Below are positions 15,753-22,581 of a DNA stretch of 23,428 nt, piece after piece. The position numbers were made by a program, and so were the translations under genes. Source of the stretch: a virus; the IMG/VR virus record IMGVR_UViG_3300025168_000694, positions 1 through 23,428 of that record. One strand, 5' to 3'. The notes beneath the pieces are model-generated. The model had not been told where the DNA came from. It searched no databases and saw only the letters and a program-made list of their open reading frames with translations. Numbering within the stretch: position 1 is the stretch's first letter; every line of letters begins with the position of its first letter.

Positions 15753-17072
15753 TTAATCGCTCCTAAACCCTTCTAAGCCACCAAGATCGTTAGAATCTTC
15801 AGTAGGTGTTTCTGCGATGAATGCACGGCTTGGGATAGCATATATATTGAAACCATCAATATTCAAAGCGATGTCGCCATTGTCTTTTTGATATGTCCTA
15901 GTTTTACCAACAATGATTACTTGAGTGCCAGTAGTGTATTCTCGCCATTCATTGTTCTTATTGACTTTGAAAGCGTTATGGTTCTCTTCTAAACCCTTTG
16001 ATACATTGACGTACAATGCAGAATTAGCATCTTCTCTTCTCATGCTATTACTGCTGATTCTCATAGAATATTGAGTACCACCTTCTACCCATTCTAATTC
16101 TCTACCTACATAATCAATGTATTCAACAGTACCCTTGAAAGAGAATGTTGGACCGATTTTGTTTGTACCGTATGATGAATCAAAAGCGTTTTCTTCATGA
16201 TAATCGAAAATCTGAGTCAAATCAGACAAGTGGGGAACGAACTGCGTCAAGTATTGTGAAGGTTCAAATATCTTCCCTACTTTGTCCAAATGATCATCAT
16301 CAACCCATCCTAGGCCATAGTTAGGCTCGATGTTACCTGTTTGCAATAAGAAGCCAGTATTGTCTTTGAAATCAATCTTATCTGCCTTGAACTTAATTGG
16401 TACATTCAGACGTAGATTAGTCATACCTGCATCCCATTTACATTTCAGCATGATAGGAGTTTCAAATGGCCCTTCTGACAAAAACTTGTTAGTTTCATTA
16501 CCAACGAAAAGCCATGTTCGTTCATAAGAAAAAGCATCCATAGGTTTGCCGTTCTTATTCAACATAACAACGTAAAACGCTTGATTAGGTACTCCGATAG
16601 CCCAAGATGGAATATCTGATTCTCTTCCCTCTTCGGTGTGTATTGCTTGATCTCTTGCATTCGCTATCACCCAAGCACCCTCTTTGAAATATGCTCTACA
16701 TACTGGCACAGTTATTGATTTGTCATTATATGGTTTGATGCCGTTTGATAATACTGCATCTAAATTAGCCAATGCAGATGATTGTGCCAATTGCCTTGCC
16801 GTTTCTCTTGAATCTTTAACGCCTTTGTATGCTATAATCATGCCAACATATTCAGTACCTTTGCTGCCACCGGAACTTGATTGTCTCTTTTGTGTTACGT
16901 CAAACGCACCAATTAGCCAATCTTGGTAATCCTCATCTGCTTCTTCTAAGTTACCATTACATTCGTTGAAAGCATCTTTGAAACCTGCTTTCCACCACTC
17001 TAACAATTGCTCCTTAGTCTCTTCTAAAGTCCATCCTTTCATTTCACCTATTTTCTTTAATTCATCATTCAT
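15753..17072 (-). CDS. RPA-like single-stranded-DNA-binding protein, 439 aa
   Basis: I place the start at ATG 17072 because AAGGAGA (17080-17086) is well spaced. It overlaps the upstream stop by eight bases, and a GTG at 17114 would overlap 50 bases. Residues 1-60 are an acidic helical domain (WTLEETKEQLLEWWKAGF, NGNLEEADEDYQDWL). Beta-rich segments follow that look like OB folds: YVGMIIAYKGVKD with KEGAWVIANARD, MLKCKWDAGMTNLRLNVPIK, and TGTQVIIVGKTRTYQKDNGD with IALNIDGFNIYAIP near the end. The last 20 residues are acidic and end in EGFRSD, like the interaction tail of many SSBs. It is followed directly by the RadA/Sak4-like ATPase, a usual SSB partner. No zinc motif was seen. The SSB call is inference from OB-like patterns and context. 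Confidence 0.6.
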   Translation of the reverse strand: MNDELKKIGEMKGWTLEETKEQLLEWWKAGFKDAFNECNGNLEEADEDYQDWLIGAFDVTQKRQSSSGGSKGTEYVGMIIAYKGVKDSRETARQLAQSSALANLDAVLSNGIKPYNDKSITVPVCRAYFKEGAWVIANARDQAIHTEEGRESDIPSWAIGVPNQAFYVVMLNKNGKPMDAFSYERTWLFVGNETNKFLSEGPFETPIMLKCKWDAGMTNLRLNVPIKFKADKIDFKDNTGFLLQTGNIEPNYGLGWVDDDHLDKVGKIFEPSQYLTQFVPHLSDLTQIFDYHEENAFDSSYGTNKIGPTFSFKGTVEYIDYVGRELEWVEGGTQYSMRISSNSMRREDANSALYVNVSKGLEENHNAFKVNKNNEWREYTTGTQVIIVGKTRTYQKDNGDIALNIDGFNIYAIPSRAFIAETPTEDSNDLGGLEGFRSD

Positions 17073-17484
17073 CTTGTTTTCTCCTTGCGGGATGTTCACC
17101 GACTTTGGGTTCACTATTAATCTCTCTTATCATTTCCAATTTATCTAGCACCTTAACTACGCCTTCGTATGTATATGGTTGAACAAGTTCTCCGTTCATC
17201 GTTTTTACTATTTCTAAACCTTCTGTTGTTTGAGATAAATCTTCCAATCCGTTGATAATTTGAAGTATGGAATTAATCTCTTCTGTCTTTGAATATATCG
17301 TGCGAAGAATTACACCATGATTTTCTAAAGCACGAGCCGCACCCGCTTCTACCTTAGAGAACCATAATTCCGGTCTAATGATATATCCACACTTACGCTC
17401 TATCGTCTGAACACATTTTATATCGCCTCTAATCGTAGAAGCCAATATAATTACATCACGATCATTTTGAGTCAAGATCGACAT
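17065..17484 (-). CDS. Uncharacterised small helical protein, 139 aa
   Basis: ATG at 17484 has GAGGAATTAGGTT upstream and overlaps the end of the ligase-like gene by 23 bases. The protein starts with two strands and helices (DRDVIILASTIRGDIKCVQTI). It then has a helical section (KVEAGAARALENHGVILRTIYSKTEEINSILQIINGL) and ends in a charged tail (GEHPARRKQDE). No catalytic motif or Cys cluster is evident. It lies between the ligase-like protein and the RPA-like protein in a coupled string, so a partner role at the replication fork is plausible. The last codons carry one copy of the 35-base repeat in a different frame from the other copy. I do not recognise a family. Confidence 0.66.
   Translation of the reverse strand: MSILTQNDRDVIILASTIRGDIKCVQTIERKCGYIIRPELWFSKVEAGAARALENHGVILRTIYSKTEEINSILQIINGLEDLSQTTEGLEIVKTMNGELVQPYTYEGVVKVLDKLEMIREINSEPKVGEHPARRKQDE
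17080..17086 (-). promoter_or_regulatory. Strong ribosome-binding site of the RPA-like gene
   Basis: On the minus strand AAGGAGA lies seven bases before ATG 17072. It decides the start, because the upstream in-frame GTG at 17114 has no comparable site. A strong site fits the high amounts normally needed for a single-strand-binding protein. Confidence 0.6.
17095..17129 (-). repeat. Copy B of a two-copy 35-bp nucleotide repeat
   Basis: The same two 13-base blocks and nine-base spacing as at 12425-12459, with three of nine spacer bases also alike. Here both blocks are inside the 3' end of the 139-residue gene, reading IREINSEPKVGE. The RPA-like ATG starts 22 bases after the second block. The frame differs from copy A, where the first block reads Lys-Arg-Asp-stop. 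Confidence 0.8.
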
Positions 17485-18886
17485 AACCTAATTCCTCTAC
17501 ACCCAAACAATCTACAATACCGGCGTTTTCAGCCAAACCAATTATCTTACAATTCATGTATGCTCCAATATCGCCCCATCCTGATGATAGGATATTAACT
17601 TCTACAAACAATGGTGATTCTATTTTGATTGCCTCTCCCTCTAATCTCTTAAACGGAGAACAAAATCTTTTGAAATCATATTCTGATTCTGTTTCAGTTA
17701 CAGGATAATAGTCGTACCCATCCCTAACTCCTAGTTTCCAAAGGATAATTGGCTTGCCACCATCATTAGAAGAAGTAACACGACCTGACAACACTCTAAC
17801 AACACGTTCCTTTTTCTTTGGATTAAACAAAGCCATTTCTTCGATTGTGTTTTGATAAGTCAAAATCCCTCTTGCATTTCTAAGTAAAACGGGTAAATCA
17901 TTATTCACGATGCCTGATAACAGATGAGGTGAATCTAAACTAATCATGTCTTTCACGCACCATGATGGTAATGATTGAAAATATTCCTTTCTTACGCGAT
18001 ATGTCTCTTGAACATCATCAGGGTCTAAGCAATCTATTAACAATAAAGGATTATCTCGATTCTCAGCATAGTCGCATAAGAAAATACCGTATTTCAAACC
18101 AATCGTTTCCGCCCATCTTTCCATCCATTTATCATCATCGGGTACTTCACTCCCTGATGCTGTAAAACCAATGGTATTATTCATGGTATGATGAATTGTT
18201 ACCCATGCACCTTCAACAATCTCAGCATAACAATTAGAAAACGATATTGCGTCCAATTTTTTTACAAGAACAGGCATAGGGATTATCAAAGGAGATCCCC
18301 GTAACGGTCTTATTTTAGAATAGTTAAACGCACTTAGGGATAAATCTCTAACTGTATTTTGTAACCCTAGAAGATTAACACTTGTCCTGATATGATGAAA
18401 AGGTTGGTCGTAAGCGAGTCCTAACGCTCTCACAACATCTCTACGGCGTATTGGGGATGCTCTAACAGATAGCCGCATCAATAGGGGGTGCAAATCCCTT
18501 TTACTTACTCTATCGAACAATGGCCTCAATAACCACGATCTAGTGAGGTTATCAGGAGCATCTAATATGTTATGAATACGGCCAACTACTGCATTAGCAG
18601 AACCTTTGGTGTTCTCTACTTCAGATAAAGAACACAAGATATGAATTGGGTCGGGATTCTCTTCTACCTCTTCGGGGTATGCATCAGTTAGCAAGAAAAA
18701 TATCTCACGAAAATCTTCATCACTAAGTCTATTACCAATTCCGTCTTTAGGGTAGAAGAACGATACAACAGTCCATGATTCATCCATAGATGCTCTTATG
18801 TTATTAGCAACAATTTCAGCACGGTTGCGGATTGAATACGAACTCATTACTCGCCATGATTCTGCGAGTGAACGATACATCAACAT
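17462..18886 (-). CDS. ATP-dependent DNA-ligase-like protein lacking the catalytic lysine, 474 aa
   Basis: ATG at 18886 abuts the preceding stop, with GGGGGA upstream. Residues about 105-200 resemble the helical DNA-binding domain of archaeal/eukaryotic ligases (LLRPLFDRVSKRDLHPLLMR, then RRRDVVRALGLAYDQPF). The nucleotidyltransferase region should start with ExKxDGxR. At residues 221-233 it reads AEIVEGAWVTIHH, which keeps the shape and trailing VxIH but has no Lys. Later segments fit degenerate motifs (GIFLCDYAENRDNPLLLIDC, RNARGILTY, PIILWKLGVRDGY). An OB-like C-terminus includes SPLFVEVNI. At 474 residues it is shorter than the usual 550-600. Loss of the adenylated Lys would block ligation, so a structural or DNA-nick-binding role is inferred. 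The ligase relation rests on pattern recognition and needs a profile search. Confidence 0.5.
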   Translation of the reverse strand: MLMYRSLAESWRVMSSYSIRNRAEIVANNIRASMDESWTVVSFFYPKDGIGNRLSDEDFREIFFLLTDAYPEEVEENPDPIHILCSLSEVENTKGSANAVVGRIHNILDAPDNLTRSWLLRPLFDRVSKRDLHPLLMRLSVRASPIRRRDVVRALGLAYDQPFHHIRTSVNLLGLQNTVRDLSLSAFNYSKIRPLRGSPLIIPMPVLVKKLDAISFSNCYAEIVEGAWVTIHHTMNNTIGFTASGSEVPDDDKWMERWAETIGLKYGIFLCDYAENRDNPLLLIDCLDPDDVQETYRVRKEYFQSLPSWCVKDMISLDSPHLLSGIVNNDLPVLLRNARGILTYQNTIEEMALFNPKKKERVVRVLSGRVTSSNDGGKPIILWKLGVRDGYDYYPVTETESEYDFKRFCSPFKRLEGEAIKIESPLFVEVNILSSGWGDIGAYMNCKIIGLAENAGIVDCLGVEELGYVDLDSK

Positions 18887-19093
18887 TTATTTTTTCCCCC
18901 TTTTTCGTCTTTGGTCGCGTTTATGTTTCAAATAACAAGGCCCACATTTTATTGAACTCTTAGTATGACCTGAAATATTTCCTTTGGTTTTTGTTGTTAT
19001 CAGTTTGTTACAAATGCTACAATTTGATTTTTTTAACCCATGAAAGGTTCTAGTTTGAGGATTAACGACTGGAAAATCTTCGCCTAGACTCAT
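18887..19093 (-). CDS. Zinc-ribbon protein with basic tail, 68 aa
   Basis: ATG at 19093 overlaps the preceding stop as ATGA. Two CxxC knuckles, C25-S-I-C28 and C50-G-P-C53, are separated by 21 residues that include a basic TTKTKGNISGHTKSS loop. The C-terminal 14 residues (KHKRDQRRKRGKK) are strongly basic, a likely nucleic-acid contact. The layout resembles small viral zinc-finger proteins and the Cys arrangement of some HNH endonucleases, but I see no HNH catalytic His-Asn pair. It directly precedes the ligase-like gene without a gap. A DNA-binding role is inferred; the exact function is unknown. Confidence 0.7.
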   Translation of the reverse strand: MSLGEDFPVVNPQTRTFHGLKKSNCSICNKLITTKTKGNISGHTKSSIKCGPCYLKHKRDQRRKRGKK

Positions 19094-19500
19094 TTTGACA
19101 CCCCATAAACCTCAATCCACGGTTTTAACACGTCATCATACAAATCTTGATTCCCGTCAAACAGATTCAAAATAGATTTTTCACCTCTTGAAGAAAGAAA
19201 CCATCTTTCATCTTTACCTGTTCTGTTCTGCATCGCCTTTACTTTCTTTTGAATCACTTGCTCACCAACATAAGTCAAAAGAGGCAACGATAATTTGTTA
19301 CCAGTAGCGTTTCCTACAATATACAGGCAATCGAAACAAAGAGTCAATGGTGTTCTATTAGCGAAAATACGCACCTTTAACCATAATTCGTATGCTAGTT
19401 TAGCAACATTATCAGGATCATCACAAGAGGCCAAAGCCAAGTTTGTAATTATGTCCTTATGGTAATCGTGAAAAACATTCAAACTTTCCCATTTACTCAT
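19090..19500 (-). CDS. Uncharacterised protein, 136 aa
   Basis: ATG at 19500 overlaps the upstream stop by eight bases. The protein appears globular and mostly helical: FHDYHKDIITNLALASCDDP, then NVAKLAYELWLKVRIFANRTP. A short hydrophobic strand CFDCLYIVGNATG sits mid-way and the end is DVLKPWIEVYG. It contains a CFDC pair, but no second Cys pair to make a zinc site. A transcription-factor-B-like helical bundle is conceivable from the middle part, but the evidence is too weak to name it. It sits among small genes upstream of the replication core. I do not recognise a family. Confidence 0.66.
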   Translation of the reverse strand: MSKWESLNVFHDYHKDIITNLALASCDDPDNVAKLAYELWLKVRIFANRTPLTLCFDCLYIVGNATGNKLSLPLLTYVGEQVIQKKVKAMQNRTGKDERWFLSSRGEKSILNLFDGNQDLYDDVLKPWIEVYGVSK

Positions 19501-19810
19501 TCTCTTCCCATCCCCTCATATCTCTTATTGGTTCATCTTCTACGACTTCCCATGCCCCTTCATCTTCTATGACATCTGAAAGATAATCTCTCAGTTCTCT
19601 CGCCTCTTTTTTTGTCATAAAAAATCCTATTCTAGTATAACCTGTATGTCCTGTTTTAGATGGCATGATTCTGCACATTCTAATATTCAACACACGATTA
19701 TTATATGCGTTAGATGTAATGACGTGTAATTCTTCTCCCAAATGACAAGAAACATCTATTTTACCATGAATCTTATTATTATATTCATGTTTCTTCTTCG
19801 ATTCCATCAT
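19493..19810 (-). CDS. Uncharacterised small protein, 105 aa
   Basis: ATG at 19810 overlaps the upstream gene by 26 bases; the next codon is also ATG. The N-terminus is polar (ESKKKHEYNNKIHG) and followed by beta strands (KIDVSCHLGEELHVITS, NRVLNIRMCRIMP). GYTRIGFFMTKKEARELRDYL then reads as a strand followed by an amphipathic helix. The C-terminus is acidic (EDEGAWEVVEDEP). The strand-turn-helix pattern with TKKEARELRDYL is seen in many small phage proteins of unknown role. No catalytic residues could be picked out. Part of the tightly coupled early gene array. Confidence 0.64.
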   Translation of the reverse strand: MMESKKKHEYNNKIHGKIDVSCHLGEELHVITSNAYNNRVLNIRMCRIMPSKTGHTGYTRIGFFMTKKEARELRDYLSDVIEDEGAWEVVEDEPIRDMRGWEENE

Positions 19811-20105
19811 CTGATTCCCCTTCTAATCCACGATTAGGATTCACACAATCAAGCCATTTAGCCTTAATCAAATTGGCATTACCTTTCGACATCTCAACTG
19901 TTGTAAATATAGTACCGTTAGTCATGTGTAAATCCATCTCTACATCAATGGTTTTTCTGAAAGCAGGGATTGGTATTATGAATGGTTCGTTAGTAACTAC
20001 CGTTGTAATTGCGACTATCTGATCCATTAATAATAGTGTATCACCACTTTTTGTTTTAATTCTTAATTCACGATTGCTAATACGAAGGGGGTGAATATCA
20101 GTCAT
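19785..20105 (-). CDS. Uncharacterised beta-rich protein, 106 aa
   Basis: ATG at 20105 shares one base with the lipoprotein stop (TAATG), and a GGAGGTAGGG ribosome site lies upstream. The predicted strands are RELRIKTKSGDTLLLMDQIVAIT, FIIPIPAFRKTIDVEMDLHM and TIFTTVEMSKGNAN, giving a small all-beta or beta-barrel domain. An acidic tail (EGESDDGIEEET) follows. The product is cytoplasmic, as no signal peptide is present. Coupling to the lipoprotein gene may only reflect the general compactness of the array. No family is recognised. Confidence 0.64.
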   Translation of the reverse strand: MTDIHPLRISNRELRIKTKSGDTLLLMDQIVAITTVVTNEPFIIPIPAFRKTIDVEMDLHMTNGTIFTTVEMSKGNANLIKAKWLDCVNPNRGLEGESDDGIEEET

Positions 20106-20596
20106 TATTCCCTACCTCCCCAAACGCGATAAACCACTTCATAAGTTACCGTAATATCAAACGGGAAACTAGCAAAATGAAGTGTAGCATTACCAAACTC
20201 AGGTGCGTAGCCACTATTCCAAAGATAACTATGATGCCAGTCGTCATGTACTTGTTCTAAATGACCTGCCATATTAAATGAGTAATTATGAAATATTACA
20301 GTATTGTTTATAATTTCAAAACTAAGATGTGTTGCAGTATAATCAAAAGATTGTAATTCAATCAGACCATAGGTTTTGTTTATTTGAAGATTGATCATAG
20401 GGGCGTTTAACATTCCAGTAGTATTGTTATCCATCACTAAAGTAAATCCACCAACCATTGTTTGCCATTCAGGTGCGTTCACCGTGTCCTCGGCTATTGT
20501 ATCGTCATCGGTGTCCAAATCTCCGGCACAACCTACAACTAGCCCGCATACTATCAATATCGTCATCATTTTTTTAATTGTTTTACTTGTATTCAT
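20105..20596 (-). CDS. Predicted exported lipoprotein with many N-glycosylation sites, 163 aa
   Basis: I chose ATG 20596, which has GAGGAAGAGTGA upstream and lies one base after the previous stop; a GTG at 20611 would add five residues. The N-terminus is a clear lipoprotein signal: MNTSKTIKK, a hydrophobic stretch MMTILIVCGLVVG, and a lipobox VVGC with C23 as the lipid-bearing residue. An acidic spacer (DLDTDDDTIAEDT) follows, then a beta-rich domain. The mature part has six N-x-S/T sites (N57, N58, N73, N97, N104, N136), a high density for about 140 residues and typical of archaeal surface proteins that are N-glycosylated. The protein should be anchored on the outer face of the host membrane. 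A role in blocking superinfection or altering the host surface is inference. It is encoded among intracellular replication genes. Confidence 0.78.
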   Translation of the reverse strand: MNTSKTIKKMMTILIVCGLVVGCAGDLDTDDDTIAEDTVNAPEWQTMVGGFTLVMDNNTTGMLNAPMINLQINKTYGLIELQSFDYTATHLSFEIINNTVIFHNYSFNMAGHLEQVHDDWHHSYLWNSGYAPEFGNATLHFASFPFDITVTYEVVYRVWGGRE

Positions 20597-20597
20597 T

Positions 20598-21128
20598 TCA
20601 CTCTTCCTCACTATGTCTTGATTTTCTCATTTTTATTGCTGTACTATCTGTAACAACATGAATATTATACCATGCCTTATCGAAAGACACCTTATTACAA
20701 AATGGACAAACTCCTTGTTCGTCTATCTGTTGAAATATTTTCCATGGTGTAGCGGGTTCTATCCTTATCACCAAGCCACAATTCTTTGAACATACGGCTA
20801 CATCTCCTATGCGGTCAAGAGGAATATTCATCTCCTCACCCTTGTAATCATACGCTTTCTCTATCTCCGTTTTGATTTCCCAACCCACTTCCTTACCTAA
20901 GTAACAAATAAAATCGTGATGATCAAACAAACTTCTTCCATTTATTGATGCCTTATTGGATATGATAGCGGCCTTCTGTAAAGTCGCTTGATGCATTTCT
21001 GTTAGTGTTAATTCTTCAGTACCTGTTTTAATGTATTTACCAACATTGGGTAATAACCATTCGCCGTTAGGGATTAATGAATCCCATAGCCTCAATGCAA
21101 ACTTAATTTCATCCTCATTTATCGCCAT
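20598..21128 (-). CDS. Uncharacterised protein with C-terminal zinc-binding motif, 176 aa
   Basis: ATG at 21128 overlaps the 55-residue gene by 14 bases, with GGTGTGG upstream. The N-terminal two thirds are helical (DEIKFALRLWDSLIPNGEW, EMHQATLQKAAIISNKA, HHDFICYLGKEVGWEIKTEI). C113-SKN-C117 and C131-PF-C134 form a zinc knuckle pair near the C-terminus, followed by a strand (KAWYNIHVVTD) and a charged tail. The mix of a helical body with a terminal zinc ribbon recalls small transcription or replication adapter proteins. No catalytic motif is visible and I do not recognise a family. Confidence 0.68.
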   Translation of the reverse strand: MAINEDEIKFALRLWDSLIPNGEWLLPNVGKYIKTGTEELTLTEMHQATLQKAAIISNKASINGRSLFDHHDFICYLGKEVGWEIKTEIEKAYDYKGEEMNIPLDRIGDVAVCSKNCGLVIRIEPATPWKIFQQIDEQGVCPFCNKVSFDKAWYNIHVVTDSTAIKMRKSRHSEEE

Positions 21129-21282
21129 TGTACCACACCCATTTCTTACATGATTGACAATATAATATCGGTCTTGTATCTTTAGATATTATATCATATC
21201 GAGTATCTTTATCCATTTTTGAGCCGCAAGCATCGCAACGATCATCTATATCATCATCCATTAGCAACATCGCCGCACTCAT
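21115..21282 (-). CDS. Tiny zinc-ribbon protein, 55 aa
   Basis: Read by hand in what would otherwise be a 150-base gap. ATG at 21282 overlaps the upstream stop as ATGA, and the 3' end overlaps the next gene by 14 bases. The product starts MSAAMLLMDDDIDDRCDACG and ends LYCQSCKKWVWYNGDK. C16/C19 and C42/C45 form two CxxC knuckles 22 residues apart, a standard zinc ribbon with an acidic N-terminus. Intact Cys spacing and coupling on both sides support a real gene. The function is unknown. Confidence 0.72.
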   Translation of the reverse strand: MSAAMLLMDDDIDDRCDACGSKMDKDTRYDIISKDTRPILYCQSCKKWVWYNGDK

Positions 21283-21587
21283 ATAACGCCCTCTAATTCA
21301 GCATCGCTCATCAAGGATGCTTCTTTGAGCCATTTCTTAACGCCCATGCTAATACCTTGGGTTCTCTCCTTCTCATAGTGAACTAACCATTCTTGAGCCA
21401 TAACTAATCTATCGTCTACTGTATCGAGAGCCTTGGCTTTCTCTATACCTGCCATCTCCTCATACTGTTTAGTACCAAGCAAAGCACCACGTTCCGCCCT
21501 TATCTCTACAAGCATATCTTTCCATGGTTGGGAAAGCATCCTGTACCTTCTTTCTAAAGCATAAGCCCTACCTTTGTTGTCTTTCAT
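21279..21587 (-). CDS. Uncharacterised helical protein, 102 aa
   Basis: I use ATG at 21587. A TTG at 21605 in the same frame would add six residues (ending VGII before MKDN) but has no well-placed ribosome site; the choice is uncertain. The protein is almost all charged helices: ALERRYRMLSQPWKDMLVEI, YEEMAGIEKAKALDTVDDRL, VMAQEWLVHYEKERTQ and KWLKEASLMSDAELEGVI. The stop overlaps the next start as ATGA. Such all-helical small proteins are common early phage products and often bind host proteins, but nothing here gives a specific role. Confidence 0.64.
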   Translation of the reverse strand: MKDNKGRAYALERRYRMLSQPWKDMLVEIRAERGALLGTKQYEEMAGIEKAKALDTVDDRLVMAQEWLVHYEKERTQGISMGVKKWLKEASLMSDAELEGVI

Positions 21588-21620
21588 AATAATACCCACA
21601 AGCAATTCACTCTTAATCCC

Positions 21621-21722
21621 TCATAAGATACGCCATTCTTCAAACGACCATTCATCAGTAGATACTTTTACACTCAATTCTAACATTTTTCCGTTAGTTA
21701 AAAACATCCTGTTTTTTTTCAT
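21621..21722 (-). CDS. Very small ORF, 33 aa
   Basis: Read by hand. ATG at 21722 overlaps the preceding stop as ATGA and the frame stays open for 33 codons to TGA at 21621. The product begins MKKNRMFLTNGKMLELSVK and ends TDEWSFEEWRIL. The alternating hydrophobic pattern suggests a beta hairpin followed by an acidic, Trp-rich end. It fills an otherwise empty stretch in an array that has no other gap, which is the main argument for it. No homologue is known to me, so confidence is moderate. Confidence 0.5.
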   Translation of the reverse strand: MKKNRMFLTNGKMLELSVKVSTDEWSFEEWRIL

Positions 21723-22015
21723 TGTAAGTTTCTCCTCATAATTAATAATTGATCATACACTTCACGAGCCGGTCCATCCATGATGATTACATTCTCTTTG
21801 CTTTCATCAAGCCCAATAATCCATTTAGTAGTCTTAGTAGTCTCGCCGTTGTATCGTGTCCTACATGGTATCATACGCATCCAATTAGGCGGTATGCCGT
21901 TCAATGCCCTAGCACCATCCCAAACCCACGTTGCTTTCGTCTTTCTAGGTGGTCTTTTATGGAATACAATATCTTTCGGTCCACGAAACACTTTTTCTTT
22001 ACTTCCTCGGCTCAT
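21719..22015 (-). CDS. Uncharacterised basic protein, 98 aa
   Basis: ATG at 22015 overlaps the 42-residue gene as ATGA. The N-terminal 30 residues are strongly basic (SRGSKEKVFRGPKD, FHKRPPRKTKATWVWDG), then RALNGIPPNWMRMIPCRTRY. A beta section (TTKWIIGLDESKENVIIMDG) and a C-terminal helix (AREVYDQLLIMRRNLQ) follow. The basic start may bind nucleic acid. No motif identifies the function. Confidence 0.65.
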   Translation of the reverse strand: MSRGSKEKVFRGPKDIVFHKRPPRKTKATWVWDGARALNGIPPNWMRMIPCRTRYNGETTKTTKWIIGLDESKENVIIMDGPAREVYDQLLIMRRNLQ

Positions 22016-22140
22016 TCTTCTCCGACCCCCTCAAAAATCTTGAACGCTGATTCTACCAATTCTTCACATTTCTTTAATTGGAATTGAAGAAACCTAACTT
22101 CTTGACGTAATAATTCCATCTCTTTTCTTTCATCATTCAT
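22012..22140 (-). CDS. Tiny coiled-coil-like protein, 42 aa
   Basis: Read by hand. ATG at 22140 overlaps the zinc-ribbon stop by eight bases and the stop overlaps the next start as ATGA. The sequence begins MNDERKEMELLRQEVRFL and continues QFQLKKCEELVESAFKIFEG. Leu, Val or Phe recur at heptad-like spacing, so a short coiled coil or helical dimer is likely. It resembles small leucine-zipper-type phage regulators only in this general sense. It is a convincing gene because it exactly fills the interval, but the function is unknown. Confidence 0.6.
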   Translation of the reverse strand: MNDERKEMELLRQEVRFLQFQLKKCEELVESAFKIFEGVGEE

Positions 22141-22282
22141 CCGATTCACCACCATCATATCTCCACCCACTCGTATAGTCTCTTCTCATAGCAAGATTAC
22201 AAAAAGGACAAAACTGCCCCTCGTCTTTTTTGCCATTAGACGTTACTTTAACGCTACAACTATCACAACAGTAGTATGACAT
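22133..22282 (-). CDS. Tiny zinc-ribbon protein, 49 aa
   Basis: Read by hand. ATG at 22282 shares one base with the upstream stop (TGATG) and has GGTGATTGGTG before it. The product begins MSYYCCDSCSVKVTSNGKKD and includes GQFCPFCNLAMRRD. C6/C9 and C25/C28 form two CxxC knuckles with a short loop, a compact zinc ribbon like those in rubredoxin-type or transcription-factor proteins. The end is acidic (GGESDE). Function unknown. Confidence 0.72.
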   Translation of the reverse strand: MSYYCCDSCSVKVTSNGKKDEGQFCPFCNLAMRRDYTSGWRYDGGESDE

Positions 22283-22581
22283 CACCAATCACCCATAAAA
22301 GCCGCAACGCCCTTCTCAGTAACTACTATCGCATCTCCTACTACGGGGTAGCCCTTACAAACTAAAGAAATAGTAATATTGGGTAACAATTGATGAATCA
22401 ATCCTTCTTCATTAACTATGATGTCTATGCCACCTTTTCCTTCGGGTAAATAGGCTTGAGGTAGGTATTCAATATACCCCCCAACGGCCTTCTGCATAGC
22501 CTTAAGATCAGGACTTACCAGTATCTCGGTAGTACCATCCACTCGGAATATCTCGTATATCTTAGATTGATACTTATTCAT
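22282..22581 (-). CDS. Uncharacterised protein, 99 aa
   Basis: I use ATG 22581, which overlaps the previous stop as ATGA like many junctions here and has GGTGGGCGGC upstream. An ATG at 22596 would add five residues. The protein reads as alternating strands and helices: KIYEIFRVDGTTEILVSPD, LKAMQKAVGGYIEYLPQAYL, then GIDIIVNEEGLIHQLLPNIT and YPVVGDAIVVTEKGVAAFMG. The middle NEEGLIHQLLPN with a later strand GDAIVV and a G-rich end resembles the DUF3846-type small proteins common in phages and plasmids, where NE-GK/L-NP and GDAVVVG motifs recur. That assignment is tentative. Confidence 0.68.
   Translation of the reverse strand: MNKYQSKIYEIFRVDGTTEILVSPDLKAMQKAVGGYIEYLPQAYLPEGKGGIDIIVNEEGLIHQLLPNITISLVCKGYPVVGDAIVVTEKGVAAFMGDW

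Noticed and set aside
17072-17114. An earlier GTG start for the RPA-like gene
   Set aside because: It would overlap the upstream gene by 50 bases and has no good ribosome site, while ATG 17072 has AAGGAGA at proper spacing.
20391-20621. A plus-strand frame of 76 codons with a hydrophobic C-terminus that looks like a membrane segment
   Set aside because: It is the antisense of the lipoprotein signal-peptide region; the hydrophobicity comes from the opposite strand.
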